From Epiperipatus broadwayi (Eukaryota > Onychophora > Udeonychophora > Euonychophora > Peripatidae), in the NCBI GenBank assembly GCA_028023455.1, contig JAQFVV010000012.1, positions 13,840,364-13,904,363 on the forward strand: 64,000 nucleotides of DNA, written 5' to 3'. Of this stretch, positions 44,945 to 56,139 are shown one piece after another. Positions within the stretch are counted from its first letter, which is position 1; each line of letters starts with the position of its first letter. A model generated the notes under the pieces. That model worked only from the letters and a program-made list of their open reading frames with translations. It did no database searches and was not told the origin of the DNA. Both the position numbers and the translations under genes were made by a program.

Positions 44945-45595
44945 ATTAGTAATATATAGATACAAACATATACTTAATTTCTAATATATTTAAAAGTTTT
45001 ATAGATTTAAGTAATGATGGCTATATTCTGCTTGCTACTGCCTAGCAGATTACACCTATTACTTTTGATGTGAACTGTTGAAGAAAGGACTGTAAATGCC
45101 CTTATAGATTTCTCTACCCACTTAATATGATGACTCTTCCAGCTGACTTTACAGCTTGCCTTTAGTCCTCTTTGGTTCTGGTAGCTTCCAGTCCTAAATG
45201 AGGAGTACCCTTACTGTGTTAACCATTATCTTTGATAACTATAGTCTGGAGAATGATCACTGCTGTTCAGGTTAGTAGGAGTGTCCTTCAACCATAGAGG
45301 AGAATTAGGCTACTGTTATTCAGGTTTAGTTCTCTGGAGAATGCATACTGTCTTTCAGGTTTGACAGTGGTTCTCTGCCTTATATTCAAAAAGGCTGACT
45401 ATTTATTGCCAGATCCCCAACCTTAACAGAAATATTAAGATTCAGTGAACATCATTGCTTATTGGCTTGTTATTGTCTGTGTGCTATCTTTATATATACA
45501 CATTGGTCTAGTAGCAATGATTGCTCAGTTTGATGGATAAGAAAGGAATCTGGACTAGGTTATTATTTGAAGGCTAGGTGAGATATGATAGATCT

Positions 45596-46399
45596 CTAAC
45601 CATACTCTCACTTCTAAATCTATACATTTATCAACTTAAATAATTTTTCCTAAGATAAATTCATTTTTTGTAGTTGCACTTTATAGTTAAGGAAATCAGA
45701 GATGTATAAATAGTTCTCTTCCTCAGCGATTTCTTCTTGTAATTCATAGTTGATCTCTAAATTTATTTATTTATTTATCTAGTTTTGTTACAAAATCCGC
45801 AAATATGATCCAGCATTGATAGTTATACTTAGGCATTATTCGGTATTATTAGGGCATTATTATAATGCCACAAAGAAAGCTACATTTCTGGAAAGATGAA
45901 GTAACACTCCAACTCAGATTTACTTTCATCATTATAAATATAGATAAGAATTCAATCATTTTCATAGCTCTACTTTTATAAGCAGCATGAAAAAGATAAA
46001 AAAAAAAACCTGATCTTAATTTTTATAGCAGACAATATTTTTTTAAATTTGTCTGGCAATCGTTCAAATACCATGAATGTCTGAATTAAGTGTTTGTTCT
46101 ATTAGTTTTTTTTAGTTTATTGATACTTAATATTTTTGAAAATAATTACTTTTATTTTAGGCATATTATTTTAAAAAATAAACAAACACCTTTTCATTTC
46201 TTACAAATTAGTTTGTTTTCAACTTGTTGATATATTACAATTTGCTTTAAAAGTAAATAAATAAATAAACTTTTTTCAAAGTTTTAAAACACATAAGGAT
46301 TTTATTCATGTTTAAAAGCTATATAGTTGGTCTACATTAGAGAGATAATATTGTCTTATTATGAAAAATATTTATCAAAATATACATATAATGTTTAGA
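45596..46399. other. Stretch without recognisable genes
   Basis: AT-rich; a short (TTTA) run lies at 45,760-45,777. No coding signal before the LINE fragment. Confidence 0.4.
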
Positions 46400-47300
46400 T
46401 TATATAGTGATACTAAGATTAACATTGAGAAGAATATACAACAAGGTGATTCCATATTTCTAAAACTTTTTACAACAATTTTATAAGACGTATTTTATGG
46501 ATTAAAAGAGGAAGCTAAGTGAGTAAAAGTAAATGAAGATTATTTAAGTCATTTAGATTTTTCAGATGATGTAATTGTTTTACAACTTTGGGCAAGAGCT
46601 AGTGGATAAAAATAAGAGAATAAGACTAAAGGTAAATGTAAAAAAAAAAAACTAAAGTAATGTTCTATGAATTTTCTCAAAAGAAAAAAATAAAGATTGA
46701 AAATGGTAAGCTAGAAGTTAACAATTACAAATATCCTGGTCAGATTATTATTACAGATAAAAACATATTGGATGGAATTAATCATAGAATTAACTTGGTT
46801 GGAGTGCTTTTGGTATAAATAATATTAAAAGGAAATATGCCTGTGTTTGAAAAGGTTTTTAATAAATGTGTTTACCAGTTTTTACTTATGTATCTGAGAC
46901 TTGAACAATTAAAAGAGGAGCAATACAGAGACCTTAGATCACTCAACAAAGCATGGATATGTTAGGAGTAACAAAAAGGAATCAAAAATGAAGTACACGA
47001 GTGGTAAAAAAAAGAAGAAGATATTACTGACATCAATGAAAGAATTAAGTGATTGAAGCAGAGTTGGCTGAACATATTGCGGGAAGAAATGATAATAAAT
47101 GGGTAGTTAAGATTTTAAACTGGATCCCAAGAGAAAAGGTGTAGAAAGAGATCATGTGACATAATGGAATGAAATAAGGAAGTTTGGTGATGTGTTATGG
47201 AGAAAAAGATTAGAGATTGGAAAAATTGGACTAAACTTGAAAAAAACCATTTTCAATGGATCTCATTGAAAATGATGACTCAAATACTGAACCAAATTAG
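46400..47300 (+). pseudogene. LINE (RTE-like) reverse transcriptase, C-terminal half fragment
   Basis: Plus-strand blocks in order: INIEKNIQQGDSIFLKLFTT, LSHLDFSDDVIVL (the catalytic FADD box, here FSDD), KTKVMF-like sequence, KIKIENGKLEV, YPGQIITTDKN, then MLGVTKRNQK, INERIK and RWA..IAGRNDNKW, VVKILNWIPREK. This is the C-terminal half of an RTE-like endonuclease-reverse transcriptase of the same type as 36.4-37.1 kb but a separate copy. Frequent frame changes and stops. The non-coding end reaches about 47,400. Confidence 0.83.
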
Positions 47301-47451
47301 TTACTTATGAATACCAATTTGCAATTGTATTACTTCACATGAGTTATTGTAGGGCCTACAAATTACTGAGTTGTAATAAAATAAAAAGGAAAATTTAGTT
47401 AGTTATATTTAGCATTTGATAAAATATTTTGATTTTCATAAGATATAGATT

Positions 47452-47616
47452 ATGCAGTCCCGAACATTATGCCTTCGCACCTTTCTCGGGCCTGTTCTGC
47501 TGGACCCTATAAATTTTGGAAACAATCATCGAGCAGAATTTTCCATTGATTTGCATCCAATTGAATGCAAATTATTACAACACTTATTTAGCTTAACATT
47601 TGTAACTCTACCGTAA
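47452..47616 (+). other. Unassigned 54-codon ORF in a less AT-rich patch
   Basis: ATG at 47,452 opens a frame (MQSRTLCLRTFLGPVLLDPI onward) that stops at TAA 47,614-47,616. The first 100 bases are less AT-rich than the surroundings. It lies about 0.6 kb upstream of the nitrilase-homologue gene. The opposite strand is also partly open, so the patch could be the 5' exon of a divergent gene. I do not recognise the peptide and cannot say it is translated. Confidence 0.25.
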
Positions 47617-48090
47617 CAGAATTATATTCTGACATCACATCTATATATTAGTTTTATATACCGTATAATAAACTTACGAAGTTGTAACCGCCATTACTTT
47701 ATATAAATAATGGGATTTATAAATACATACGATGTACATATAAGTATGTACAAAAATGTATATAAAAAGTAAAATCAATGATCTATTTTGGGAATGTGTA
47801 CCTATTTATTACAGACGTAATATGTAAAGTTAAGATTTTAATTAGGAATTTTTTGTTTTTAGCTCAACAAGTACATTATTCTTTCCAGCTCAACCTTTTA
47901 ATTTCTTAAGTGTAATAAACAAACTGCTACTTGGGACTGAATCCCTTACAGCTTCTTTTGCAATTTTATTCATTGCACGACAATAATAATAAATAATTAG
48001 ATCTTAATAGTAAAGAAACTATTGGCTCCGATAATCTACACAAATGAAATTCAGGGGGAAAATGGCATAAGTTTTAAAAAATAATTATAC

Positions 48091-48140
48091 GTGGCGCCAC
48101 TTGATATCAGGTTCTCTAGCGATTGCTTGCTTATATAAAA
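48091..48140 (+). promoter_or_regulatory. Putative promoter of the nitrilase-homologue gene
   Basis: A TATA-like TTATATAAAA (48,131-48,140) lies 106 bases before the first in-frame ATG. Forty bases upstream of the TATA-like box is the perfect 10 bp palindrome GTGGCGCCAC (48,091-48,100), an E2F-like GGCGC core in an otherwise CpG-poor region. Transcription start is inferred to be near 48,165. Confidence 0.4.
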
Positions 48141-48245
48141 TGAAACGTAGAGTGAAAGTAATCAATGTAATACAATAATTTCATTTTTTCATTATTAATA
48201 GTTTTGTATTGTTTGTTGAATTTGCTTCTAGTCCATTTTACTTCC

Positions 48246-48434
48246 ATGAGACTTCTGCATTCCTTATGTTTCGATCTTAGTTATAGTAAACGTTTGATAA
48301 GATTGGCATTTCGTTATTACTCGAGTAATATGAAACTAATCGGTGTAACTCAGTTCACTGCTACCGCTGATCGTGAGAAAAACTTTGCAACATGCCATTC
48401 TTTATTAGAAAAAGCAAAAGCCAAAGGAGCCCAG
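48246..48434 (+). CDS. NIT1: Nitrilase homologue 1 (NIT1/NitFhit type), exon 1
   Basis: First coding exon, 63 codons, ending ..GCC CAG with the donor GTATCT (phase 0). NIT1-type enzymes hydrolyse deaminated glutathione, a metabolite-repair reaction; in flies and worms the domain is fused to Fhit. After the leader, KLIGVTQFTATADREKNFAT and CHSLLEKAKAKGAQ match the start of the nitrilase domain (human: VAVCQVTSTPDKQQNF...). The first in-frame ATG is 48,246; the upstream open frame has no ATG. Residues 1-28 (MRLLHSLCFDL...RLAFRYYSSN) are Arg-rich and amphipathic, like a mitochondrial targeting peptide. A second ATG at 48,330, exactly at the domain start, would give a cytosolic form. Fusion to Fhit cannot be tested because the gene leaves the window. 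Confidence 0.85.
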
Positions 48435-48776
48435 GTATCTACTTTTATTAATGTCATTGTGTTTTGAATGAGTTCTATTTATTTATTTTTCAATCATAAA
48501 ATTGTCCACCTATTTTTCAGAACTTCTGTCGTTTTTATTTTTTTAACATTTTTATTAATTCAACAAGTAATTAGTTTAGCTGTTACTCTGCTGTTTATAA
48601 CATACACACTTATTAATTTCTTTTGCATATGTATTGCTGTAATTATATTTTGTCTATCCTTTTTAAACCTCCGTTTTATTTATGACAATACTTTTCAATA
48701 CTTCAGTCCTTCTCCCCAACTATTTTCTCATCCCTTTTCAAAGCCATAATTTTATTATGCAATTTTAATTTTTGGA

Positions 48777-49345
48777 TGTTATTGTCATATTTCACCTTAC
48801 CTTCAAATAATGGACTACTTTAGATTCTATCTTATCTAGATCGGTTTGAACATTCATTACAAAGAACTTACGCGTTTCCAGATAAATAACGCATAGCCAA
48901 TGGCAAGAACGGGCCAGTGGGCGATGATGCTCATTGAATCCGAATGTTTCCACGAATGGGGATCTGGCAATAAATAGTCAAATTTTTGAAGATAGAATCA
49001 GAACTACTATCACAACTGTCGATGCAACGAGACAAGTCCACGTTCGGGACAGGAAACTGCTAGAACCAGACGTCGACACGAGGCAAGTTGTCTAGTATAA
49101 CGGAGGTGTTGCCAATCACGAAGCAGGTTGTCACAATACAACTGGAAGTGATAGGAAACCTATAAGAACACGTGCAGTTCCTTTCCTAATTCATTCTAGA
49201 ATTAGGATCTATATCTCGCCAACGTTAGTAGGCGGAGTATAGCCATGTAAATATAGTGCAAAATACACAAATGTATATCTGTTTCTGTTTCATTAATCTT
49301 TACACGCGTTTGTGTTTATATATATAATCCAGACTAAACGCAACA
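48777..49345 (+). repeat. Solo LTR related to family A, inside intron 1
   Basis: Plus-orientation LTR starting TGTTATTGTC and ending AGACTAAACGCAACA. It matches element A read on its own strand (GCATAGCCAATG, GATGCT...TGAATCC, GGATCTGG..ATAAATAGTCA, ATCCAGACTAAAC). The central 250 bases are CpG-rich compared with the rest of the window. Flanks TTGGA and GTTAT do not match, so no target duplication is evident. It begins 342 bp after exon 1, in the sense of the gene, and could carry promoter or polyadenylation signals. Confidence 0.8.
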
Positions 49346-49743
49346 GTTATGCTAATTAATTTTATGGTAGAAAGTATTGTTCATTATATTATGCAGCTGT
49401 TGATTGAATGGATAGAATAGTTTACGGCAAGTGAAATTTTCTTGGATCAATTCTCGATTGAGAGATGAAAAAAGATAGAATGATTGTGACTTGTCCATTG
49501 ATACTCAGAAGCAGAAAACGAAACTTCAAATTTGAAGGCAGAATTTTAAAATAAGTTTACCCAGATATAATCATGCGAGTTTAAATGAAATATAATAATT
49601 TTACTCTTGCTTGTTTTTGATTACATTGTAAGTTAAGTAAAAAAAAAATCAAGTTTTATTTAAAAAAACAACAACCCCGCAATGTTTACAAAAGCAAAAA
49701 TATTTCAAATAATTGTATTCAATATAAGAATAAAAATCAAGTT

Positions 49744-49847
49744 GTCAAGCATTGGTGGTCGAGAGGTCAGCGACGGCTGCTTTACAAGCAGTTGTCCCGG
49801 GTTAGCGGGTTCGCTTCCCGGCTGATGCTATGACACATGATAAAAAA
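49744..49847 (+). mobile_element. tRNA-derived SINE with target-site duplication
   Basis: The tRNA-like part 49,749-49,828 folds as a cloverleaf: a 7 bp acceptor (GCATTGG with CTGATGC), a 4 bp D stem (GTCG/CGAC), a 5 bp anticodon stem (GCTGC/GCAGT), loop TTTACAA (anticodon TAC, valine) and a T arm GCGGG-TTCGCTT-CCCGG with one mismatch. The variable region is 12 nt (TGTCCCGGGTTA), unusual for valine. After a short tail comes an A-run, and AAAAATCAAGTT occurs on both sides (49,732-49,743 and 49,848-49,859), a 12 bp target duplication. These features indicate a retroposed tRNA-like element, not a working tRNA gene. The internal box B is GGTTCGCTTCC. Confidence 0.82.
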
Positions 49848-49859
49848 AAAAATCAAGTT

Positions 49860-51060
49860 TAACTATATAAATTCTTGAATAATAGATCTTATAGCTATTT
49901 TTTTTACCCCTTTTTTTTTATATTACACTAGTGCTATTATTGATAAATTTCAGATAAGTTCTTTAGTTAGGGTGTTTTATAGATTTTTTTTTTGTGTGTG
50001 TGTTTCAAAAATGAACCCAATAATGATACTTTTATAACACATAGACCAGAGGCAAATGCTTCCATATTTTACCTTATGTACAAATGTTAATCTTATTATG
50101 TACATTCTTTAGCCTAGATGATTTATTAGATCTTGGCATGTAGTCGTGTAGAATTTTTAAAAGTGGTCAGTTACATTTTTTCTTATAATAAATCCCATTG
50201 AAGCTTTAATATCATTTGACTTCATGAGCAACAAATCGGACATTTAATAAATATTTTTGTGATAATTACACAATTTTATATTAAAACATTTTTTCATCTA
50301 AAATATTTTTCAATGATTTTAATATAGAATGTAATAAGTCAGAGTGAAACAGTATTATTCAAAAAGTCTTGATAGTTGTTATTCTACCTGACTCATTTTC
50401 ATTTCTGATTATTTAAGAAGTGTATTCTTGAGTATATGCAGCATGATAGTTTATTTTCCTGATCTCTGCATTATAATAAAATGATCTTTAAAGATATTCT
50501 TTTCATGATATTTTTCTTTATATATTCATAAGACTAATAAGTGTCATTCATTGATAACCTCAGGTCAATTTCTTGTAATGATGCTACCCTCTACAGAGAG
50601 TTTATGAGGCTTTTGCTTTTGGAGATCCTACTAACTCTTTGATGTTGTAATAAAACACTTTTGTCTCAATTTTTTTTTATATTATTTCTCTTGGTAATTA
50701 AAGCAAGAGAACTGCCTCTCGCAAGTAAAACAATTTTTTTTTCTAGCCATTAGTAATCATCACAATTTTTTTTGATAAATATAATTTATTTATTTTGGAT
50801 GAAATTTCTCACAGAAATAATTTAATTGCAAGATGGATTGGCTGAAAATGATTTAAGTCATTGTTCTTTTATTTAATCACTCTTCGGAATGAACAATCCA
50901 TCTAGGAAAACAATCTCGGCTTTTGCAGATAAAACAATCCATTGAGATCCTCAACTATTTTATATATTGATAAACTTTTCTTATTTAATTATAGTATTCA
51001 GATTTATACCAACTTTTAGTATAAATAAATGCTGTGCACCTAGTGGCATAGTTTAGAATA
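49860..51060. other. Intronic stretch without recognisable elements
   Basis: AT-rich intron sequence with poly-T tracts. No coding frame, cloverleaf or repeat partner was seen. Confidence 0.4.
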
Positions 51061-51072
51061 GTAGTCTTTCAA

Positions 51073-51135
51073 CCCTTGGTCCGCGGACCGGCACCGGGCC
51101 GCAGAAGTCTTCTACCGGTCTGCGCTAGACTGGCA
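51073..51135. repeat. GC-rich palindromic patch, possible hAT terminus
   Basis: Contains the perfect 12 bp palindrome GGTCCGCGGACC (51,078-51,089) followed by CGGCACCGGGCCGCAGAAG and CTACCGGTCTGCGC. The CAACCCTTGGTCCGCGGACCGG type of sequence is, from memory, common at ends of hAT-like non-autonomous elements. No matching opposite end was found in the next kilobase. Confidence 0.4.
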
Positions 51136-51142
51136 GGAAAGT

Positions 51143-51879
51143 TTGTAATAACAAAATAATAAAATTTTAAACTTTTAATTAATATAAACATCTTTATTTA
51201 TTTTTCATCTCATTTTTACCCAATTAAAAAAAAAGAAACAGAACGAAAACAAAATCTAATCAATCATACATGAATTAATTTATTTTTCTTGTTATCACAG
51301 ATGTTTATGGGGGGGGGGGGGAGGGTAGAATTAAATTTTTTATTATTTCTCTAAAAAAAATTCAAAATTAAAAGAAAAAAAGTTTTTTGTTATACAAACT
51401 CCATATATATATAACTTCAACTTGTATATTTAACATTAAATACAGATATTACATTTATCATAATCATTGTCATGTAATTACACTATCTGTGATATTTCCC
51501 AACATTCAGGTGAATAGCATTTTATTTTTGCATGTTTTAACAATGAAATAATAAACATAGCAATGCAGGCACATTAATGAGAACGGTTGTTATTCTACTG
51601 TTTTCTGTAGCAGTATGACTGTCAACTCAAGAAAGAGTGTTCTGCATGATAAGCAACACCATTACAATATATAGTTATAACAAATATGCTCATCTAAGGC
51701 TAAGCGATGATGTTCTCAGATACCTTGCAGTATTGTATAGTATAATTAAACTTCTACAAAACTTAACCTGCTGTTTGTCAAACAGCTATGATTGAGGAAC
51801 TCCAAACTTTTGTGGTTGGTAATGATGATTACTTTTGATCCAAATAACAAAAGGCCTACATTTTTGGAATGTCCACACT
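51143..51879. other. Intronic stretch with a G13 run
   Basis: AT-rich, with thirteen consecutive G at about 51,309-51,321. It may include 3' parts of the gypsy fragment that follows, but nothing readable was seen. Confidence 0.35.
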
Positions 51880-52360
51880 ATTGCCAAAGCTTTTTTTTAG
51901 ATACAGTATAATTTCCAGACCCTTGGGCAGCCTGCTTATGAAGTATAGGACTTATTTGCTTGTCATCCTAAATTTGCGATAAGATTACTCCAAGCCCATG
52001 CCAACTAATATCAGTCTGAACAATGAATAGTTTCATAAAATCCAGGGGGAAAAAGCATCACATGCTTCATGAAATTCATTTTGATTTTCTCAAATATCTT
52101 CTTGTTCCATTGTCCATTTCCACTGGATATTTTTCCTTAATAACTTCAATAAGAGCTCCATCTGTTCAACAAATTGATCATAGAAATTATTCTAAAAATT
52201 ACATAATTCTAAATAAGAGCGGATTTGTTTTTTAGATGTAGCTATAGGAAATTCTTTAATCACAAGGATCTTATCAGAATGGGATCTAATTCCCTGATAG
52301 CATATAATATGACCTAGAAAAATAACTTCAACCATGAACAATGCACTTTTTTTAAAATTG
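51880..52360 (-). pseudogene. Gypsy pol fragment F (reverse transcriptase end to RNase H start)
   Basis: Minus-strand blocks: GIRSHSDKILVIKEFPIATS then KKQIRSYLELCNFY, followed by QWKWTMEQEDI and WHGLGVILSQ. These are the end of the reverse transcriptase, the connection and the first RNase H acidic region. It differs in sequence from A, B, C and E, so it is another gypsy family. Multiple frames and stops; no LTRs recognised. Confidence 0.72.
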
Positions 52361-54724
52361 ACTTTAATTCTCTTTTTATATATTTATTTATTTACCTAGC
52401 TTATAATTTCAGCGTCAATTTTTCCAAACTTTAATATCTATATCAACCATACAAACAAATATACATTATCGAAATAAAATACTCTGTTATATGTCCAGAA
52501 ATTTCTTTGCCACACTTGTCAAAGTTATTCATGCCCAAACATGATGTGTGCAATTTCTTGATGTGTCGCACTTTTAAAGTTATTCGAGCCCAACCATGTT
52601 TGTCATTTCTTGCTATTGCAGTCACCAATGCCTTGAGAGTTAATGAATATCACAGATCAAGTAATTTTTACGAACCTCATACACTAAATGACGATACTAG
52701 TCTATTTATATAACGGATTATTTCACAGTTCTATACTAAAATAAGATTACCCATTATTTCTCAGTTTTATTTAATGATGATGACTGAACTAATATTATTT
52801 AGTTATATTTCGCAGTCCACTTACATGTTCCTAATATTATATAGAATCTTAAGTTCATGATTTGACCCCCTCAAGGCATATTTATAAATGCTGATAATGA
52901 TTATCAGCCTTAAGCACCAATTCTTGTATAATGAGTAAAGAATTATACAATGAGAAAGGACAAGTAAAGCAAGTACAAATAGACTACCAGTACAGCAATT
53001 CCCTATACTAGCTCAGCATTATAGAAGTAAAATAATAATTCTCAAGATGAGTGGTACTTGGACTTTATTTGAAATAGATATAGCTTATTGTTTATTTGAT
53101 TTATATTACATTTATTATTTTTTTAATATATAATGAAATGATTGATTGTTAACTAGGTAATTTTAAAAACAAATCAATTTATTTTAGACAAACTAATGAT
53201 ATATCACAAAATTGATCCTTTTCCCCATAATATAGTATAAATTTCCCTCCACCAAAAATAAACAATAAGAATACCAAAAAAAAATAATAATACAACGATA
53301 CAAAACAAGAAAATCTATCTATCTAATTGATCCTGTAGGCTTCCATTTGGTCATAACTTGGTTATGGGATAAGTCTAATCCTTATACGCTTAATTAAAGA
53401 TATACCCTTCCCTTTATTCATTGGGTTTCGCATTTAAACATTTGTGTCTGTGGTTCTGCATATGCACGCATATACAGAGATGTGTCTTTTCATATCTATT
53501 AATAAGAAAAGAGAGAGAAAAAAAAGTCCAAAATTCATAATTGGTCATACAATTAATACTCTAAAAAAATATAGAAAAAAAAATACATTTGAAATAAAAT
53601 TAAAAAAAACAAAAATAAATTATTTACCTTAATTCCCAGAAATATAACTATAAAAGAAGTAAGCTTACTGATAGGCATGTAAATTTAAAGTCTATATGAT
53701 TCTCCATTGTGTTCTCATTGAACTTTCAGGCACAGGAGGCTCACATGTAAATGTCTTTTAATTTCTTTTCTGGGGAACTTAGGCAAATGATCCTGCAGAA
53801 GACAGATGGCAATAGAAACAATATGATTACATGGTTATTGCGGATGACAAGTTTGATATAATCTGGTGATTTCTACTCCACAATTATTATTCTGCACTTA
53901 AGATTATATAGTATATACATGATAGATACTTTGTAATGCAAAGGATGCTTATTACAACTCTTTCTGTTTTCTAATAATCCACTCTGGTTAACTCTTCCCA
54001 AACTCTGGGTCACTTAAGATTTTACTTTTACTGCCTATTTCACAAACAACATGAAGAGCATTCAGGCCACCTCCAGACTACACAAACAGGATATAACTTC
54101 AAATCCGAACTTTTTTTTTAATAAAAGAAAATGATGATTCACTATGCAGGTGACCAGTATTCTTCCTTATCTTTACTTCAATCTTGGACCAAAAGAAAAA
54201 AAAAATTAATAAAAAAAATTTCCATTTTATTCAGACTATCTTTAAATAGTCTGTAATTAAAATTTTTTTAATAAGTCAATAACCGGATCCAACTAAAACA
54301 AAAGGCAAATATTGTATTTGGAATTAGCACAAGATTTATTTTGATTAGATAAATAACAAAAAAGTGTATATAATTTATCCATTCTTGGATATTTATATGC
54401 TTTTTCTCTTTTCTTTCAAAAAAAAAAAATATTTTTTTTTATTGTTCATTAACATTCCATGTATCACTAAGAAAAAAATTGTTATGCAATTACCTATAGT
54501 ACATAATTATAATGACTTTTCTAAAAATAAATTAAAAGAAAAAAAATTGCATCTTTTTTTTTAAAAAAAGTCAAAGTTTAATTTTAATGATAATTTTGTT
54601 TTATATTAACAAAAATATATAATTTATATGACACGTATATATTTACTTTGATCCACAGACACATTTATACTTATTTTAAACGTTTGTGAAGGGTTCAAAT
54701 TTAAGTCCCTTCACAATACAAATA
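52361..54724. other. Intronic stretch without recognisable elements
   Basis: AT-rich. A CTATCTAT microsatellite-like patch lies at 53,314-53,330. Open frames such as 53,444-53,632 and 54,364-54,564 are low-complexity Lys/Phe-rich and judged accidental. Confidence 0.4.
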
Positions 54725-55551
54725 TTTTTAATTGCATTTTGACAGTCATTTGTTAAAAGTTTGCAATTACAATAACAAATGGAAAAAGCAGATTAACCCA
54801 CAAATAATAAATTGAGAGGAGAAATAGATGTGAAATTAAAGAAAATGAGGATATGCTAAATCTATTAGAAGTAAAAATTTGTAACCAAATCATAAAAATG
54901 AAAATGGATAGTGGGATGGGCAAACCATTTATGTTGTTTAAAGATAGGACAGCCATTATTAAAACATTGAGTAATAATATTCACATTAAGAAAACTAATT
55001 TAATGACAACAGATGTAAGCAGTATTAGTGCTTTTAAAAGTAAATAGTCACAAAAATTTACCACTATATGTGGTAACAAAAAATATTAATCCAATACTGG
55101 AATGTAATTGATTTAAACCTTTGAGAATTAGGATAAATATAATAAAAATATTGAAATATGAATACTATTTACCCAAATATGGGAAATCGGAGTTAATAGA
55201 GTAGTAAGATGACATGTTAATTTTATAATGAAACTTTTAATTTAGCTAATAGAAATTGTAAATGGAAATCCAGATTCAATTATTATTTGGATTGAAGATT
55301 CTATACCATATAATGATGATGAAATAGTTACATCTACCATTACTAAATTAAATTTAGAAGAAAATTCTTCAATTCAAGAAACCCCTACAAAGCTAAATGG
55401 TAATTTATAGTTGGGACAAGAAGAAAAAACAAGTCAGCAGGAGGGGGGGAAATCAATTTTATTGAGACCTGCCTGAGAAAGATGTATGCCAAAGAAGTTA
55501 CAAGATTATTTCTTGTGAAAATAACTTATTTTTAGAATGAAGGGGAGATAT
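54725..55551 (+). mobile_element. Internally deleted partner of element E
   Basis: 54,725-55,160 is homologous to 56,860-57,320 (end of knuckle region and protease: ICNQIIKMKMDSGM against ICNEIIKMEIDSGV). 55,165-55,551 is homologous to 59,600-59,997 (integrase C-terminal tail and polypurine tract). The 2.3-2.4 kb between these blocks is absent, and the fragment joins directly to the 5' LTR of element E. So an LTR is shared by two tandem interiors, as expected after recombination between elements. No third LTR is visible on the left. Confidence 0.78.
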
Positions 55552-56051
55552 TGTAATGTATTCTCTGGTTTGTGATAAATAATTACATGTTTGTGTGTGT
55601 TTATAACTGATTAATATAAAAGATATTCTAGTCACTCTAGAAATAAGGAAATGCAGAATAAGTAAATTATGCAATTAAATTTGGATATCTTAATTTACAT
55701 AAGGATAAAAATGAAATATTTATGCAAATTAACAGAGTTATTAAAAATGTCTACAGAACTTTAATAAGGGAGAGAAAAGAAAGATGCAGTCAAAGCCAGG
55801 TAGACTGAGTCAGAGATAGTTGAGAAAGCAATAAGGTGCTTCATAAATCTGTTGTTGGAGAAATGTAAATGCTGATGAAAACACTAGTGGAAAACTAACA
55901 TAGAAAGTTGATAGATAGAAATGAAGGATTTTGAATGAAGTATGGAAAAACTGTTTCATGTGGAATTAAGACTGATTATGGAGTTTAACTAGCAAGTTGC
56001 TAGTTGAACATACTAGCCTATTAATAATTCATATGTATTCGGAATAATAAA
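55552..56051 (+). repeat. 5' LTR of element E
   Basis: Matches 59,998-60,539 over GGATATCTTAATTT(A/G)CATAAGGA, AGAGTTATTAAA and GAAAACTAA. The end is approximate; ACTTGGTTAAATTAT after it is a weak primer-site candidate. Confidence 0.75.
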
Positions 56052-56139
56052 CTTGGTTAAATTATAAAAAATGTTTATTTCAAAAGTAAAATTAATAAGT
56101 GTATGCTGCTTGGATTAAAGTCTTGTTCCATTCATAACG

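Larger units (their letters stand above)
39348..45590 (-). repeat. Solo LTR of family A, interrupted by SR1 copy 3 and element C
   Basis: The left end starts TGTTGTATTTAGTCTGGATT (39,348), the same as element A. After the insertions it resumes at 44,950 and runs to 45,590, with TGACTCTTCCAGCTG, AGGCTGACTATTTAT and CAGATCCC shared with 867-1,497. The 5 bp target duplication GATCT flanks the whole unit exactly (39,343-39,347 and 45,591-45,595), confirming that both pieces are one original LTR. No internal region of family A is present, so it arose by LTR-LTR recombination before the later insertions. Confidence 0.85.

Noticed and set aside
48468-48749. 93-codon hydrophobic ORF after exon 1
   Set aside because: Starts in the intron just after the donor, is T-rich low-complexity sequence and has no motif.
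49749-49828. Functional tRNA-Val(UAC) gene
   Set aside because: The fold is good, but the 12-nt variable region, T-stem mismatch, A-tail and 12 bp flanking duplication indicate a retroposed SINE.
55552-56051. Reading 54,725-55,551 as an independent host exon cluster
   Set aside because: Both halves align with internal parts of element E and end in its polypurine tract.
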